The position numbers and the translations under genes are program-made. A DNA stretch of 64,000 nt from assembly GCA_905207625.1 (NCBI GenBank), contig CAJLLT010000002.1, positions 75,255-139,254 of the forward strand. The letters run 5' to 3'. Of the stretch, positions 9,390 to 17,964 are shown in pieces. The notes beneath the pieces were generated by a model. The model searched no databases. It had not been told where the DNA came from and saw only the letters and a list, made by a program, of their open reading frames with translations. How positions within the stretch are numbered: the stretch's first letter is position 1; each line of letters opens with the position of its first letter. The DNA comes from an uncultured Eubacteriales bacterium. GTDB lineage: Bacteria > Bacillota > Clostridia > Oscillospirales > UBA644.

Positions 9390-9923
9390 ATGCCGCAGCA
9401 GACATTGAACATTATCGGTCAGATAGTAGGCCTCGCCGCTCTGGCGATGGTTATCTGCTCTTTTCAGCAGAATGACCGTAAAAAAATACTTTTTTTCCAG
9501 ATTATCGCCACTTCACTCTTCACCGTGCATTTTCTCCTGCTGGGAGCCTACAGCGGAGCCGCAATGAACTTTGTCTGCGCCGTCCGCAGCGTCATTTTCT
9601 ACGACAGATCAAAAAAATGGGTACAGTCTCCCCTTTGCCCCGCGGTCTTCGCCCTTGTTTCCGTCGCCCTGGGAGCCTTGACCTGGGCCGGACCGGCGAC
9701 GCTCCTTCCCATGATGGGAAATGTGCTTACCTCGCTCAGTTTCTGGGCAAAAGATCCGAAGAATATAAGAAGGTTCACCATGTGCGCTTCTCCCCTGTGG
9801 ATGATCTACAATATAATCATCAGGTCTTTCGCCGGCATTATGACGGAGGTCTTCGTTCTCTCATCGATATTCATTGCAATGATCCGTTTCGATTTCGGGC
9901 ACGGAAACAAACAGAAAAAGTAA
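9390..9923 (+). CDS. YgjV family inner-membrane protein
   Basis: The 177-residue protein is hydrophobic with about five to six membrane segments and a charged C-terminal tail (GHGNKQKK). It resembles the YgjV (Imp-YgjV) family: an N-terminal QIVGLAALAMVICSFQQNDRK, then FFQIIATSLFTVHFLLLGAYSGAAMN, a RSVIFY turn, and a C-terminal helix pair. The role of the family is unknown. The ATG at 9390 has CCGGAGG eight bases upstream. The gene is a single-gene unit between its own promoter and terminator. Confidence 0.85.
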   Translation: MPQQTLNIIGQIVGLAALAMVICSFQQNDRKKILFFQIIATSLFTVHFLLLGAYSGAAMNFVCAVRSVIFYDRSKKWVQSPLCPAVFALVSVALGALTWAGPATLLPMMGNVLTSLSFWAKDPKNIRRFTMCASPLWMIYNIIIRSFAGIMTEVFVLSSIFIAMIRFDFGHGNKQKK

Positions 9924-9930
9924 ACTTTTT

Positions 9931-9963
9931 ACCCCGGAAACAGTCTCTGCTTCCGGGGTTTTT
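9931..9963 (+). terminator. Terminator after the YgjV-like gene
   Basis: ACCCCGGAA (9931-9939) and TTCCGGGGT (9951-9959) pair with an 11-base loop, followed by TTTTT. Confidence 0.88.
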
Positions 9964-10070
9964 GTCATATTCTGAAAATAAGTTGCATATACATTTAAGT
10001 GTGGTTCGGAAAATGGCAAATCGCACATATTGTCGCAGACTTGACACAGTATATTTGTGCAAATTGCATC

Positions 10071-10098
10071 TTGCAAATTGGCAAAAATATGATATAAT
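10071..10098 (+). promoter_or_regulatory. Sigma-A-type promoter of the groESL operon
   Basis: TTGCAA (10071-10076) and consensus TATAAT (10093-10098) with a 16-base spacer. The -10 box ends five bases before the CIRCE element, so the start site falls inside the operator. Confidence 0.75.
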
Positions 10099-10102
10099 GT
10101 TT

Positions 10103-10129
10103 TTAGCACTCAGAGATGCGGAGTGCTAA
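10103..10129. promoter_or_regulatory. CIRCE operator (HrcA binding site)
   Basis: Exact match to the CIRCE consensus: TTAGCACTC (10103-10111), nine bases, GAGTGCTAA (10121-10129). In Firmicutes the HrcA repressor binds this DNA element and represses groESL and dnaK operons until heat shock. Here it overlaps the transcription start of groES. hrcA itself is not in the window. Confidence 0.98.
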
Positions 10130-10176
10130 CCAACAGAGTTTACAATTACTTCTATAAAATCAAGGAGGAAACAACA

Positions 10177-10461
10177 ATGACACTTAAACCTTTAGCAGAC
10201 AGAGTTGTTATCAAAATGGTTGAAGCGGAGGAGACCACAAAAAGTGGTATAATCCTTACCGGTTCCGCAAAGGAAAAACCCCAGGTAGCGGAAATCGTAG
10301 CTGTCGGTCCCGGCGGCATGGTAGACGGCAATGAAGTCAAAATGTACGTTAAAGTCGGAGATAAGGTCATAACCAGCAAATATTCCGGCACTGACGTCAA
10401 GATCGAGGATACCGAGTACACGATAGTAAAACAGAGCGATATCCTTGCAATTGTTGAATAA
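10177..10461 (+). CDS. groES: Co-chaperonin GroES
   Basis: GroES forms the heptameric lid of the GroEL folding chamber. The 94-residue product has LKPLADRVVIKM at the start, the mobile loop (ETTKSGIILTGSAKEKPQ), and the roof region with VGDKVITSKYSGTDVKI. An open frame extends to 10123, but that start lies inside the CIRCE element, while the ATG at 10177 has AAGGAGG nine bases upstream; I use the latter. It is the first gene of the CIRCE-controlled operon, 17 bases before groEL. Confidence 0.98.
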   Translation: MTLKPLADRVVIKMVEAEETTKSGIILTGSAKEKPQVAEIVAVGPGGMVDGNEVKMYVKVGDKVITSKYSGTDVKIEDTEYTIVKQSDILAIVE

Positions 10462-10478
10462 TAAGGAGGAAACAGATT

Positions 10479-12107
10479 ATGTCTAAGGAAATCAAATACG
10501 GCGAAGAGGCAAGAAAAGCCCTTCTTAACGGTATAGATACCCTTGCGGATACGGTTAAGGTGACCCTTGGCCCCAAGGGAAGAAACGTTGTTCTTGACAA
10601 GAAATTCGGCGCTCCCCTGATCACCAATGACGGTGTGACCATCGCCAAGGAGATCGAACTTGAGGACGCTTTTGAAAACATGGGCGCTCAGCTGGTAAGA
10701 GAAGTCGCAACCAAGACCAACGATGTTGCCGGCGACGGCACCACCACCGCAACCCTGCTTGCTCAGGCACTCATCCGTGAAGGAATGAAGAACGTTGCCG
10801 CCGGAGCTAACCCCATGGTCCTGAAGAAAGGCATGAAGCTTGCCGTAGACAAGGTAGTGGAGATACTCAGAGCAAACTCCAAGACCGTTTCCGGCTCCGC
10901 TGATATCGCAAGAGTCGCAACTATTTCCGCCGGCGATGAATTCATCGGCAAACTGATAGCCGAAGCTATGGAAAAGGTCACCGCTGACGGCGTTATCACC
11001 GTTGAAGAAAGCAAGACCGCGGAAACCTACAGCGAAGTCGTTGAAGGTATGATGTTTGACCGCGGTTACATTACTCCCTACATGGTAACCGATACCGATA
11101 AGATGGAAGCGGTCATTGATGACGCTTACCTGCTTATCACTGATAAAAAGATCAGCAATATCCAGGAGATTCTGCCCCTGCTTGAACAGATCGTACAGAG
11201 CGGCAAAAAACTGGTTATCATCGCCGAAGATGTTGAGGGCGAAGCACTGTCTACCCTCATAGTCAATAAACTCCGCGGTACCTTTACCTGCGTGGCTGTC
11301 AAAGCTCCCGGTTTTGGTGACAGAAGAAAGGAAATGCTGAGAGATATAGCTATCCTTACCGGAGGTCAGGTTATCAGCGAAGAGCTGGGACTTGAACTGA
11401 AGAACACCACCGTTGCTGACCTGGGCAGAGCACGTCAGGTCAAGATCCAGAAGGAAAACACCATCATCGTCGGCGGTGCGGGCAACAAGTCCGATATTGA
11501 TGCCCGTGTTTCCCAGATACGTTCTGCTATTGAAACCACGACCTCTGACTTTGACAGAGAGAAGCTGCAGGAACGTCTTGCCAAGCTGGCAGGCGGCGTA
11601 GCGGTTATCAAAGTCGGTGCTGCAACCGAAACCGAAATGAAGGAAAAGAAACTCCGTATCGAGGACGCTCTTTCCGCTACCAAAGCAGCTGTTGAAGAAG
11701 GTATGGTCGCCGGCGGCGGCACAGCGCTCATCAACGCTATCCCCGGAACCGAAAAGCTTCTTGACGAGACCGAGGGCGATGTCAGAACCGGTGTCAAGAT
11801 CGTTCTGAAAGCTCTGGAAGCTCCCGTTATGCAGATTGCGGCAAACGCAGGCATCGAAGGTGCGGTCATAGTCGACAAAGTAAAGTCCTCCAAACCCAAT
11901 TACGGTTTTGACGCATACAATGAGACATACGTTGATATGTTTGAAGCGGGCATTGTTGACCCGACAAAGGTAACCCGTTCCGCTATTCAGAACGCAGCAT
12001 CCGTAGCTGCAATGGTTCTGACCACCGAAAGCGTTGTTGCGGATAAAAAGGAACCCGCTGCTCCGGCAGCAGCCAACCCCGCGGCAGGCATGGGCGGAAT
12101 GTATTGA
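10479..12107 (+). CDS. groEL: Chaperonin GroEL
   Basis: GroEL is the 60-kDa ATP-dependent chaperonin that encloses unfolded proteins with GroES. The 542-residue sequence is standard: VKVTLGPKGRNVVLDKKFGAPLITNDG, the ATP-site DGTTTATLLAQA, apical-domain LKAPGFGDRRK-type motif, and GGGTALI near the C-terminus. The tail ends in AAGMGGMY, a short form of the Gly-Met repeat. AAGGAGG precedes the ATG. A terminator follows 21 bases after the stop, so the operon is bicistronic. Confidence 0.99.
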   Translation: MSKEIKYGEEARKALLNGIDTLADTVKVTLGPKGRNVVLDKKFGAPLITNDGVTIAKEIELEDAFENMGAQLVREVATKTNDVAGDGTTTATLLAQALIREGMKNVAAGANPMVLKKGMKLAVDKVVEILRANSKTVSGSADIARVATISAGDEFIGKLIAEAMEKVTADGVITVEESKTAETYSEVVEGMMFDRGYITPYMVTDTDKMEAVIDDAYLLITDKKISNIQEILPLLEQIVQSGKKLVIIAEDVEGEALSTLIVNKLRGTFTCVAVKAPGFGDRRKEMLRDIAILTGGQVISEELGLELKNTTVADLGRARQVKIQKENTIIVGGAGNKSDIDARVSQIRSAIETTTSDFDREKLQERLAKLAGGVAVIKVGAATETEMKEKKLRIEDALSATKAAVEEGMVAGGGTALINAIPGTEKLLDETEGDVRTGVKIVLKALEAPVMQIAANAGIEGAVIVDKVKSSKPNYGFDAYNETYVDMFEAGIVDPTKVTRSAIQNAASVAAMVLTTESVVADKKEPAAPAAANPAAGMGGMY

Positions 12108-12128
12108 TCGCAAACTGACCTGACAGAC

Positions 12129-12158
12129 AAAGGAGAGGGATATATCCCTCTCCTTTTT
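12129..12158 (+). terminator. Terminator of groESL
   Basis: AAAGGAGAGGGATA (12129-12142) is followed directly by its exact complement (12143-12156); with a minimal loop this gives a strong hairpin followed by a T run. Confidence 0.92.
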
Positions 12159-12424
12159 GCTTTTTCCGTGCCCCGGGTATTCAGGACATCATATGCGGAC
12201 GGATATTGCAAATGTCTGAAACACGCGCTCTTCATTGGCTTCCGCGGGCTTATCACACAACACAAAGACGCGGTACAGACCTCTTTTCAGGGAACTGCAC
12301 TGTATCCGGCAAAGAAAAACACCTGTCGGAAATTCTCCGGTTTTTCTGCGGTGCCGCACTTATATGCGTACAGGTCAGACAGCGCTGACCGAATCCTTCC
12401 GCAGACTTTCCGTTTCCGGATAAA

Positions 12425-12570
12425 ACGGAAAACAATAACGCAAAAGGACGGCTGTTCGCTGCAGCCGCCCTTTTGCGAAGGAAATACATTTCGGAGAATA
12501 TTATAAGAGAGGAGTTTGTCTAAATAAACAAAAGAAATTACTTAATTTTGAAATTCATTATCTTTTGTGC
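12425..12570 (-). ncRNA. Candidate small RNA between consensus promoter and terminator
   Basis: A consensus promoter on the minus strand (12575-12603) should start transcription near 12568-12570. About 95-130 bases downstream is a terminator hairpin (12439-12477) with a T-rich tail. The transcript would be about 140 bases and holds no ORF longer than a few codons (a six-codon ATG frame near its start lacks a ribosome site). Its 5' end folds as CAAAAGA with TCTTTTG. I do not recognise a known RNA class. This is inference from promoter and terminator only. Confidence 0.4.
12427..12477 (-). terminator. Strong hairpin with T-rich tail on the minus strand
   Basis: CGCAAAAGG-A-CGGCTG (12439-12454) pairs with CAGCCG-C-CCTTTTGCG (12462-12477), one A/C mismatch. 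On the minus strand it is followed by TTATTGTTTT. Confidence 0.65.
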
Positions 12571-12574
12571 CTAT

Positions 12575-12603
12575 ATTATATCACGAATTTTCAATTTTGT
12601 CAA
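12575..12603 (-). promoter_or_regulatory. Full-consensus promoter with no gene downstream
   Basis: TTGACA (12598-12603) and TATAAT (12575-12580) on the minus strand with exactly 17 bases between: a perfect consensus match, pointing away from proA towards the 3' end of groEL, where no gene is seen. Confidence 0.8.
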
Positions 12604-12701
12604 TAGTTTTTTGTAAAAATTTTTCAGAGGCCGGAAATTGTTCCGCGTGCGGGTTATTTTCTGTTTCCGGATGAGTTTCCGGCACATTGTAAAAACAGAC
12701 G

Positions 12702-12731
12702 GATCCTCCGCATGAAAACATACGGAGGATC
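12702..12731 (-). terminator. Terminator of the proBA operon
   Basis: GATCCTCCG (12702-12710) pairs with CGGAGGATC (12723-12731). On the minus strand a T run follows after a short gap; on the plus strand TTTTC follows directly, so it may work both ways. Confidence 0.65.
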
Positions 12732-12788
12732 TTTTCATTTACTGTTGCAAAAACCGAAAGCAGGCGAAAAACCCGGTCCTGTCAGAGT

Positions 12789-14030
12789 TCAGCGGATCTG
12801 GCCATTCCCCACAACAATGTACTTGAAGGTTGTAAGCTCCTTCAGTCCCATAGGACCGCGTGCGTGCATTTTCTGCGTCGAAATGCCTATTTCCGCACCA
12901 AGCCCGAACTCAAACCCGTCGGTAAATCTTGTGGAAGCATTGACGTATACCGCGGCGGAATCTATACTACGGGTAAAAAGCTCCGCCCTGGCGAGATCGT
13001 TGGTCACGATACACTCACTGTGACCGGTACTGTGTTCATTTATATGAGCTATGGCCTCGTTGACATCCCTGACTACCTTAACGGATATGATGTAATCAAG
13101 ATATTCCCTGTAGTAATCCTCTTCCGTAGCGGGAACACAGTCAATAATGCTCCGGGTAATCTCACAACCCCTGATCTCCACATTTTTTTCATCGAGACGC
13201 ATCTTGACATAAGGCAGGAAGACCTCCGCCACATTCTCATGAACAAGAAGGCTTTCCGCCGCGTTACAAACCGACGGACGGCTGGTTTTGGCGTTGTATA
13301 CTATATTTGCCGCCATATCAAGGTCGCATCCGTCATCCACATATATATGGCAGTTTCCCGTACCGGTCTCTATAACGGGAACGGTCGCATTTTCCACCAC
13401 CGAACGGATAAGTCCGGCGCCTCCCCTGGGGATAAGCACGTCCACGTACCCGTTGAGTTTCATCAGCGCCGTCTCCGTCTGTCTGTCCGTATCTTCTATC
13501 AGCTGGATGCAGTCCGGATCAAGTCCGGCTTCCAGACAGGCTTTTCTCATTATCCCGGCAATGGCGATATTACTTCTTACCGCCTCTTTGCCTCCACGGA
13601 GGATCACCGCGTTGCCCGATTTCAGCGTCAGCGCCGCCGCATCGGCTGTAACATTCGGACGGGCTTCGTAAATTATGGCAATAACCCCCAGAGGGACCCT
13701 TACCTTCCGGATCTGTAAACCGTTGGGACGGACACTCCCCTCTGTCACTTCCCCCACGGGATCGGGCAAAGCGGCAACCTGTCTTATTCCCTCCGCGATA
13801 CCGGCAATACGGGCATCTGAAAGAGCGAGCCGGTCAAGCATTGTTTTTGCCAGTCCTCCTGCTTCAGCCGCCGCAAGGTCCTCCCGGTTTGCCTTAATTA
13901 TTTCATCAGCGTTTTCCGTAAGAGCCTCCGCTATCTTCAGCAGGGCCTCATTTTTTTTCAGGGAAGACGTCACCGCAAGGGACGCCGCCGCTTTTCTGGC
14001 GGCTTTACCCATGACCGTAAGATCTGTCAT
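12789..14030 (-). CDS. proA: Glutamate-5-semialdehyde dehydrogenase (gamma-glutamyl phosphate reductase)
   Basis: ProA reduces gamma-glutamyl phosphate to glutamate semialdehyde with NADPH, the second step of proline synthesis. At 413 residues it is the normal length. It shows the family's IIYEARPNVTADAAAL and SGNAVILRGGKEA blocks, the catalytic cysteine in SRPSVCNAAE (Cys255), and FGLGAEIGISTQKMHARGPMGL near the C-terminus. Its ATG overlaps the proB stop by four bases (ATGA), so the two are translationally coupled. Confidence 0.98.
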   Translation of the reverse strand: MTDLTVMGKAARKAAASLAVTSSLKKNEALLKIAEALTENADEIIKANREDLAAAEAGGLAKTMLDRLALSDARIAGIAEGIRQVAALPDPVGEVTEGSVRPNGLQIRKVRVPLGVIAIIYEARPNVTADAAALTLKSGNAVILRGGKEAVRSNIAIAGIMRKACLEAGLDPDCIQLIEDTDRQTETALMKLNGYVDVLIPRGGAGLIRSVVENATVPVIETGTGNCHIYVDDGCDLDMAANIVYNAKTSRPSVCNAAESLLVHENVAEVFLPYVKMRLDEKNVEIRGCEITRSIIDCVPATEEDYYREYLDYIISVKVVRDVNEAIAHINEHSTGHSECIVTNDLARAELFTRSIDSAAVYVNASTRFTDGFEFGLGAEIGISTQKMHARGPMGLKELTTFKYIVVGNGQIR

Positions 14031-14824
14031 ACCTTCTGTCCTTCCGCAGTTCTGTGACGGTGGGGAACAGTGAATTTTGTTCCCACCTCTTTGTTTTCTA
14101 TCACGTCAAAAATGATTCTCGGATCATGACCGCAAACTATATGCATCTGGGTACCGGATCCGGTAGCGATTTCTGCAGCTCTGATCTTTGTGATCATGCC
14201 TCCGGTTCCCTTGTTTGATATTGTATCCCCCGCAAGAGCCCGTACGTCATCCGTTATCTTCTCTACTACCCTTATGGGCTTCGCGTCCGGATCATGAGCG
14301 GGATTTGCCGTATAAAGCGCATCTATATCGGTAAGTATGATCAGCCTGTCCGCCTTCACGCAGGAGGCAACAACGGCGGAGAGGGTATCATTGTCTCCGA
14401 ACTTTATCTCATCAACCTCCACGCTGTCGTTTTCATTGACCACGGGAACGCAGCCGTATCTGAGAAGAGCCTTGAAAGTATTGGTAAGATTCGCCTTCAG
14501 ACTGGGGATCTGCAACACTTCCTTATTCATGAGTATCTGGCCCATATTGCAGCCGTAATCGTCAAAAAATCTGTCATATATGGACATCAGTTCCCCTTGA
14601 CCCACAGCGGCGAGAGCTTGTCTTTTCGGGGTGTTTTTCGGTTTCTTTTTAAGCTTGAGTTTAGTCATGCCCGCCACCTGTGCACCCGAAGTCACAAGGA
14701 TAACATCATGACCCATTCCCTTCAGATCGCATATTACACGGACAAGATTTTCTATGAACCTGAGGTTCAGCCTTCCGCTGGCATAGGTCAGGGTCGAAGA
14801 ACCGACCTTGAGGACTATTTTCAT
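14027..14824 (-). CDS. proB: Glutamate 5-kinase, short form without PUA domain
   Basis: ProB phosphorylates glutamate to gamma-glutamyl phosphate, the first and feedback-inhibited step of proline synthesis. The 265-residue protein has the amino-acid kinase fold only: VLKVGSSTL at the start, VTSGAQVAGM, VNENDSVEVDEIKFGDND, and KGTGGMITKI (the usual GTGGMxTKxxAA). The C-terminal PUA domain of the E. coli enzyme is missing; such short forms are common in Clostridia. It overlaps proA by four bases and follows a deacetylase gene. Confidence 0.96.
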   Translation of the reverse strand: MKIVLKVGSSTLTYASGRLNLRFIENLVRVICDLKGMGHDVILVTSGAQVAGMTKLKLKKKPKNTPKRQALAAVGQGELMSIYDRFFDDYGCNMGQILMNKEVLQIPSLKANLTNTFKALLRYGCVPVVNENDSVEVDEIKFGDNDTLSAVVASCVKADRLIILTDIDALYTANPAHDPDAKPIRVVEKITDDVRALAGDTISNKGTGGMITKIRAAEIATGSGTQMHIVCGHDPRIIFDVIENKEVGTKFTVPHRHRTAEGQKV

Positions 14825-14839
14825 TTCCTTTTTCCTTTC

Positions 14840-15772
14840 TCAGGGTTTACTTGTCGCCGCAACCTGGCGGGTAACAAGTTTCGCTTTTATAAGATTGTCA
14901 AGGCTGTCAAAGCCATAGCCCATTTCCTGCAGATTCTCTATTACCAGGGGAAGAGCCTCCGCGGTGCGGGCGTAAATATCGTGCATGAGTACCACAGAAT
15001 TCTTATATGTCGAATTCTTCTTTGTTTTTGCGGCTTTGGTCACGTTGTCCACTATAGCCTGGCTCGTGTGCTCGTTCCAGTCCTGGGAATCCACATTCCA
15101 GTCTATTACGGTATATCCCCGTTCATACAGCTCCGAAACGATATCGTAATACACATCTGTGCTTCCGCCGTAACGGGAACAGAAATCCCGGGCGGACATC
15201 GTTCCGCTGGGTAAACGGACTATATAAGGTTTGTAGTCGGTTATGCTTGCAAGATATTCCACTGCGGCATCGAAATCCGCGAAATAGTCCGCCGCTGAGG
15301 TATACAACTTGTTATACTCATGTTTGTTGCAATGTATTGCAAGTATATGCCCCTCATCCACGATCCTCTGAATGGCTTCCCTTGCCGTAGCACCGTTATT
15401 CCTGACGGTGGATGTTACAACAAAGAAGGTGGCTTTGATATTGTACTCTTTAAGGGTATCGAGAATCTTCAGTGTCTGAGCGGAAGAGCCATCGTCGAAA
15501 GTAAGGAATGCTGTGCAGTTGTTTTTGTAATGCTCCTGAAGGGTAAGAAGTTCCACCTCCGCCTTCAGTTCGTCCCTTTTTACGGTAAGAGTCTCATTCT
15601 CGGTATCAAGCTGAAGTGTTTTTTCCCTGAGAGTCTTGGTCTCAGCCACGAATTTTTCATAAGCCGGAGTATTTTTCTCAACATAGCTTTTGGCTGACCC
15701 GGTCATCACTCCGAAAACAATCGCTGCTATGACCGCGATGGCGGATACGGCAAGGCATAGAAATCTCATCAT
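14840..15772 (-). CDS. Membrane-anchored polysaccharide deacetylase (NodB domain)
   Basis: NodB-domain enzymes remove acetyl groups from peptidoglycan or other extracellular polymers. Residues 4-23 form a membrane anchor or uncleaved signal, followed by a coiled coil (about 30-80) and a carbohydrate esterase 4 domain. The motifs are TFDDG (D93, D94), HCNKH (H147 and H151, the metal histidines), RLPSGT in place of the usual RxPxG, WNVDSQDW and VLMHD. All catalytic positions appear present. It sits 15 bases upstream of proB and 7 bases downstream of a small coiled-coil membrane protein, an arrangement that does not suggest a proline role. Confidence 0.9.
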   Translation of the reverse strand: MMRFLCLAVSAIAVIAAIVFGVMTGSAKSYVEKNTPAYEKFVAETKTLREKTLQLDTENETLTVKRDELKAEVELLTLQEHYKNNCTAFLTFDDGSSAQTLKILDTLKEYNIKATFFVVTSTVRNNGATAREAIQRIVDEGHILAIHCNKHEYNKLYTSAADYFADFDAAVEYLASITDYKPYIVRLPSGTMSARDFCSRYGGSTDVYYDIVSELYERGYTVIDWNVDSQDWNEHTSQAIVDNVTKAAKTKKNSTYKNSVVLMHDIYARTAEALPLVIENLQEMGYGFDSLDNLIKAKLVTRQVAATSKP

Positions 15773-15779
15773 CTGCGCC

Positions 15780-16097
15780 TCACTTTCCCAGCGCGATCTT
15801 GCGCAGCTGAAGCATATCTATTTCCTCTTCAAGAATGCTTTTCTCATTTTCCGCAGCCTTCAGTGCCGCAGAAGCGTCATCGTACTGATTTTTGGCCTCT
15901 GCATAACGGGACTCGAAGTCCTTTTTCGCGCTGTCCGCACTGTTGTATTTAAGAAGCATTACCACCATCACCGTTACGGCAATAAGGGCGAGAATAACAA
16001 ACGGAATATTTGAAGTACGTTTTTTCTTTTTCCGGCTTTTCTGCATCTTGGAACCCTGATATGCCCTTCCGGAATAAGAACTCTGACGGTAGTCCAT
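15780..16097 (-). CDS. Small single-pass membrane protein with coiled coil
   Basis: Unrecognised 105-residue protein. It has a basic, glutamine- and serine-rich N-terminus with a KKKKR stretch, one membrane helix (about 31-49), then an extracellular coiled-coil region (about 54-100). The layout resembles DivIC/FtsL-type division proteins and also the anchor-plus-coiled-coil of the next gene, but I see no diagnostic motif. The ATG at 16097 has CGGAGGG eight bases upstream; a longer frame starting at 16133 would begin inside the promoter. It is the first gene of the operon with the deacetylase, proB and proA. Confidence 0.7.
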   Translation of the reverse strand: MDYRQSSYSGRAYQGSKMQKSRKKKKRTSNIPFVILALIAVTVMVVMLLKYNSADSAKKDFESRYAEAKNQYDDASAALKAAENEKSILEEEIDMLQLRKIALGK

Positions 16098-16132
16098 TAC
16101 GATCCCTCCGTAAAATATCTGTTGTATGGTCA

Positions 16133-16161
16133 ATTATACCACATTATACCCGATATTTCAA
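16133..16161 (-). promoter_or_regulatory. Promoter of the 16097-proBA operon
   Basis: Minus-strand TTGAAA (16156-16161) and TATAAT (16133-16138), 17-base spacer. A second TATAAT-like box lies 11 bases upstream inside the spacer. Confidence 0.75.
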
Positions 16162-16238
16162 GTCCTTGGCAGAATAATTTCGTTTTAACAAAAGTGTAAA
16201 AAAGGTTGGAATTTACCAAATCGGGAAAATAATCCCAC

Positions 16239-16268
16239 ACACTATTGACATTTCATGAAAAATAGTGT
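16239..16268. promoter_or_regulatory. Inverted repeat across the rny promoter
   Basis: ACACTATT (16239-16246) and its complement AATAGTGT (16261-16268) flank a 14-base centre and cover the -35 box and the spacer of the rny promoter. The position suits an operator; no binding protein is implied. Confidence 0.4.
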
Positions 16269-16273
16269 AAAAT
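16245..16273 (+). promoter_or_regulatory. Promoter for rny
   Basis: Consensus TTGACA (16245-16250) and TAAAAT (16268-16273) with a 17-base spacer, leaving a leader of about 100 bases before the rny ATG. Confidence 0.75.
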
Positions 16274-16382
16274 GTATATAGTTTGTTTGTGCAATAGTTA
16301 TTATATTACTTGATCCACGAGCCGTAAGGCGAAGGGATAATATGAATCAAAACTAATTTCGATTTTTTACGGAGGAACAGCA

Positions 16383-17936
16383 ATGGATACATTAACAGCC
16401 GTAATAATCGCAGTTGTAGCAGGTATAGTTTGTCTTGCAATCGGTATAGCGGCAGGAGTACTCTGGCGCAAGAAGGTTGCCGAAGCCACCATAGGGTCGG
16501 CAGAAGAAAAGGCGAAAAATATTGTTAATGATGCGATAAAACTCGGTGAGCAAAAGCAAAAAGAAGCTCTCCTCGAGGCAAAAGAGGAGATACACAGACA
16601 GCGCAGTGAAGCGGACAAGGATATAAAAGACCGCCGCTCGGAACTGCAGAGACTTGAAAACAGACTTGTTCAGAAAGAAGCGACCCTCGACAAACGCGCG
16701 GAGTCCTTTGATCAGAAGGAGACAGCCCTTACAAACAAACTGAAGCAACTTGAGACAAAGGAAGCCGACATTGAAAAGATCAAGCAGGAACAGTGCGACA
16801 TGCTTGAGAAGATCAGCGGAATGTCCGCAGAACAGGCGAAAGCCTATCTTCTTTCAACGTTGGAGGATGACCTTAAACACGAATCGGCGCTGATGATAAA
16901 TGAATACGAGCAGCGCACAAAAGAAGAGGCTGAAACAAAAGCCCGCGAGATACTGGCACTTACCATTCAGCGTTGCGCCTCCGATCATGTTTCAGAGGCG
17001 ACCGTTTCCGCGGTCACGTTGCCCAACGACGAAATGAAGGGCAGAATAATCGGACGTGAAGGAAGAAATATCAGAGCCCTTGAATCCCTGACCGGCGTCG
17101 ATCTGATAATAGATGACACTCCGGAGACCATAACTATCTCCTGCTTTGATATGGTCAGACGTGAGATCGCCCGTATAGCGCTGGAAAAACTTATTGCGGA
17201 CGGCCGTATACATCCCACCCGCGTAGGTGAAATGGCTGAAAAAGCCAAAAAAGAAGTGGAAGCAAACATCAAGAAAGAGGGCGAAAGAGCCATCTTTGAA
17301 ACCGGTGTACACGGCGTGCATCCGGAGCTGATAAAGCTTCTCGGACGGCTTCATTACCGTACATCCTTCGGACAGAACGTTCTTAACCATTCCATCGAAG
17401 TCTCCCTGTTGTCCGGACTTCTTGCCGGTGAGTTGGGAGTTGACGTTACCGCCGCGAAGAGAGCGGGTTTGCTGCACGATATAGGCAAAGCTCTTGACCA
17501 GGAAGCGGAGGGCAGCCACGTTTCCATCGGTGTTGAAACTCTGAGAAAATACAAAGAGCATGAAAACATCGTCCATGCGGTGGAAGCTCACCACGGAGAT
17601 GTGGAAGCGAAATCCGTCCTGGCGTTCATTGTCCAGGCCGCGGATGCCATTTCCGCAGCACGTCCCGGCGCGCGTCGTGAGGATATCGCCAACTATATCA
17701 AACGTCTGGAAAGACTTGAATCCCTCGCGAATGATTTCAAGGGCGTCGAGAAATCCTACGCCATTCAGGCAGGCAGAGAGATCCGCGTAATGGTCCGTCC
17801 GGATGAGATTTCCGATGACGATATGGTTATTCTTGCGAGAGATATTGCAAAACGTATAGAAAGCGAACTGGAATATCCCGGACAGATCAAGGTCAATGTC
17901 ATCAGGGAAAACAGAGCCGTCGAGTACGCCAAATAA
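16383..17936 (+). CDS. rny: Ribonuclease Y
   Basis: RNase Y is the membrane-bound endoribonuclease that starts mRNA decay in many Firmicutes. The 517-residue protein has an N-terminal membrane helix (about 5-27), a long charged coiled coil (about 35-190), a KH domain with LPNDEMKGRIIGREGRNIRALE, and an HD domain containing HSIEVSLLSGLLAGELG and LLHDIGKALD, followed by AHHGD. ACGGAGGAA precedes the ATG. Together with RNase J at 32.1 kb it shows a Bacillus-type RNA decay machinery. Confidence 0.98.
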   Translation: MDTLTAVIIAVVAGIVCLAIGIAAGVLWRKKVAEATIGSAEEKAKNIVNDAIKLGEQKQKEALLEAKEEIHRQRSEADKDIKDRRSELQRLENRLVQKEATLDKRAESFDQKETALTNKLKQLETKEADIEKIKQEQCDMLEKISGMSAEQAKAYLLSTLEDDLKHESALMINEYEQRTKEEAETKAREILALTIQRCASDHVSEATVSAVTLPNDEMKGRIIGREGRNIRALESLTGVDLIIDDTPETITISCFDMVRREIARIALEKLIADGRIHPTRVGEMAEKAKKEVEANIKKEGERAIFETGVHGVHPELIKLLGRLHYRTSFGQNVLNHSIEVSLLSGLLAGELGVDVTAAKRAGLLHDIGKALDQEAEGSHVSIGVETLRKYKEHENIVHAVEAHHGDVEAKSVLAFIVQAADAISAARPGARREDIANYIKRLERLESLANDFKGVEKSYAIQAGREIRVMVRPDEISDDDMVILARDIAKRIESELEYPGQIKVNVIRENRAVEYAK

Positions 17937-17964
17937 GTATTCCCGGCAGAAAAACGAAAACAGA

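Larger units (their letters stand above)
12159..12788. other. Gene-free stretch between groEL and proA
   Basis: No gene can be supported in these 630 bases. From left to right it contains undistinguished DNA (12159-12405), a small hairpin TTTCCGTTT/AAACGGAAA (12407-12431), a strong hairpin (12439-12477), an A/T-rich block with a consensus minus-strand promoter (12575-12603), and the terminator of the proBA operon (12702-12731). A 78-codon minus open frame (12253-12489) spans the hairpin and has no family features. Confidence 0.6.

Noticed and set aside
10152..12113. A 653-codon open frame on the minus strand opposite groEL
   Set aside because: It is antisense to a perfectly conserved chaperonin, has no family features and starts beyond the groEL stop without a ribosome site. 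It arises from the codon usage of groEL.
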